From positions 924,001 through 988,000 of the forward strand of contig CAJNDS010002523.1 of assembly GCA_905221605.1 (NCBI GenBank): a stretch of 64,000 bases of DNA, in the 5' to 3' direction. The notes below the pieces were generated by a model that was given only the letters and a program-made list of their open reading frames with translations, ran no database searches and was not told the DNA's origin. Both the position numbers and the translations under genes were made by a program. Positions 63,811-64,000 of the stretch are shown one piece after another (the first letter of the stretch is position 1; each line of letters opens with the position of its first letter). This DNA is from Symbiodinium natans. Taxonomy: Eukaryota > Sar > Dinophyceae > Suessiales > Symbiodiniaceae.

Positions 63811-63903
63811 AGTGACCACATTCCAACAAGGGTACCCTTTTTGGGGTTGCTTACGTTAGAATGGAACCTGAAGGAGTTATAAGGGAACCACCCTCAGGTC
63901 CCT
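63811..63903. mobile_element. MITE-like family C, diverged copy
   Basis: Shares AAGGGTACCCTTTTTGGGGT, GCTTACGTTAGAATGGAACC and a final CAGGTCCCTAG. Inverted ends are decayed. Confidence 0.45.
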
Positions 63904-64000
63904 AGTTCCACGTTCATACATCAGAGGGTATCGGGCATGTCTGGTTGTAGGGTCGCAGTTGAGTAGCTTCAGGGAGTATGGTGTTCAGGCTTTTGGGGGG

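Larger units (their letters stand above)
51202..64000. repeat. telomere-like mosaic, last part
   Basis: Same pattern to the window end, with longer homogeneous arrays (53077, 55190, 56060, 61350, 62703). Coding-like pieces are listed separately; the rest of the unique sequence (for example 54400-54650, 57040-57250, 60130-60300, 63470-63650) shows no gene I can support. Confidence 0.85.

Noticed and set aside
17117-64000. A true chromosome end (telomere)
   Set aside because: Blocks are short, switch orientation many times, are degenerate and are separated by unique DNA and exons. A telomere would be one long array in one orientation at an end of the window.

Overview
The window looks like nuclear DNA of a dinoflagellate. 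Support: Gag/Pol reading frames thousands of bases long that are GC-rich and rich in Arg, Ala and Gly; a Gag with two C-x8-C-x5-C-x3-H zinc fingers; plant-type telomere words (TTTAGGG/CCCTAAA) scattered over about 47 kb; GC-AG introns beside GT-AG ones; and a partial match to the dinoflagellate spliced leader. Species cannot be named from the sequence.

Region 1 (1-16.9 kb) is retroelement-derived and almost fully open on the + strand. It runs: Gag (5' end off the window), a 1.67 kb terminal-inverted-repeat (TIR) element inserted inside Gag-Pol, then a Pol frame with retropepsin-like, RT-thumb/RNase H and DDX35E integrase domains, then in another frame a module carrying the RT fingers and palm. 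The RT is therefore split, with its catalytic half downstream of integrase. Without a stop, the last frame passes through a GC-rich linker into a 1,582-codon protein that I would start at ATG 11185. It has a Tpt1/KptA-like RNA 2'-phosphotransferase domain, a C2H2 finger, RanBP2-type fingers, a membrane segment, a SWIM finger and a phospholipase-D-like domain. A small hairpin with compensatory stem changes recurs seven times from 5.3 to 16.2 kb.

Region 2 (about 16.9-64 kb) has no long genuine ORF. It is a mosaic of short TTTAGGG and CCCTAAA blocks, higher-order variants (8- and 9-mers), poly-G/C runs, microsatellites and many ~75-165 bp TIR elements (MITE-like). Between the telomere-like blocks lie 20-210 bp coding-like segments. 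On the minus strand, twelve or thirteen of these between 32.7 and 22.2 kb chain into a kinesin-light-chain-type tetratricopeptide (TPR) protein with reading phase kept over most junctions. Nearly every intron, in either orientation, starts with TTTAGGG blocks and ends with CCCTAAA blocks, and several 5' splice sites are the telomere word itself (GTTTAGGG). Further coding-like segments, mostly minus and some plus (56.4-60.5 kb), suggest other parts of this gene or more genes of the same build.

The two halves share a theme: introner-like insertion. The TIR element in the retroelement carries telomere-like repeats, keeps the reading frame when removed, and has GT and AG inside its inverted repeats, so it may itself be a spliceable intron.
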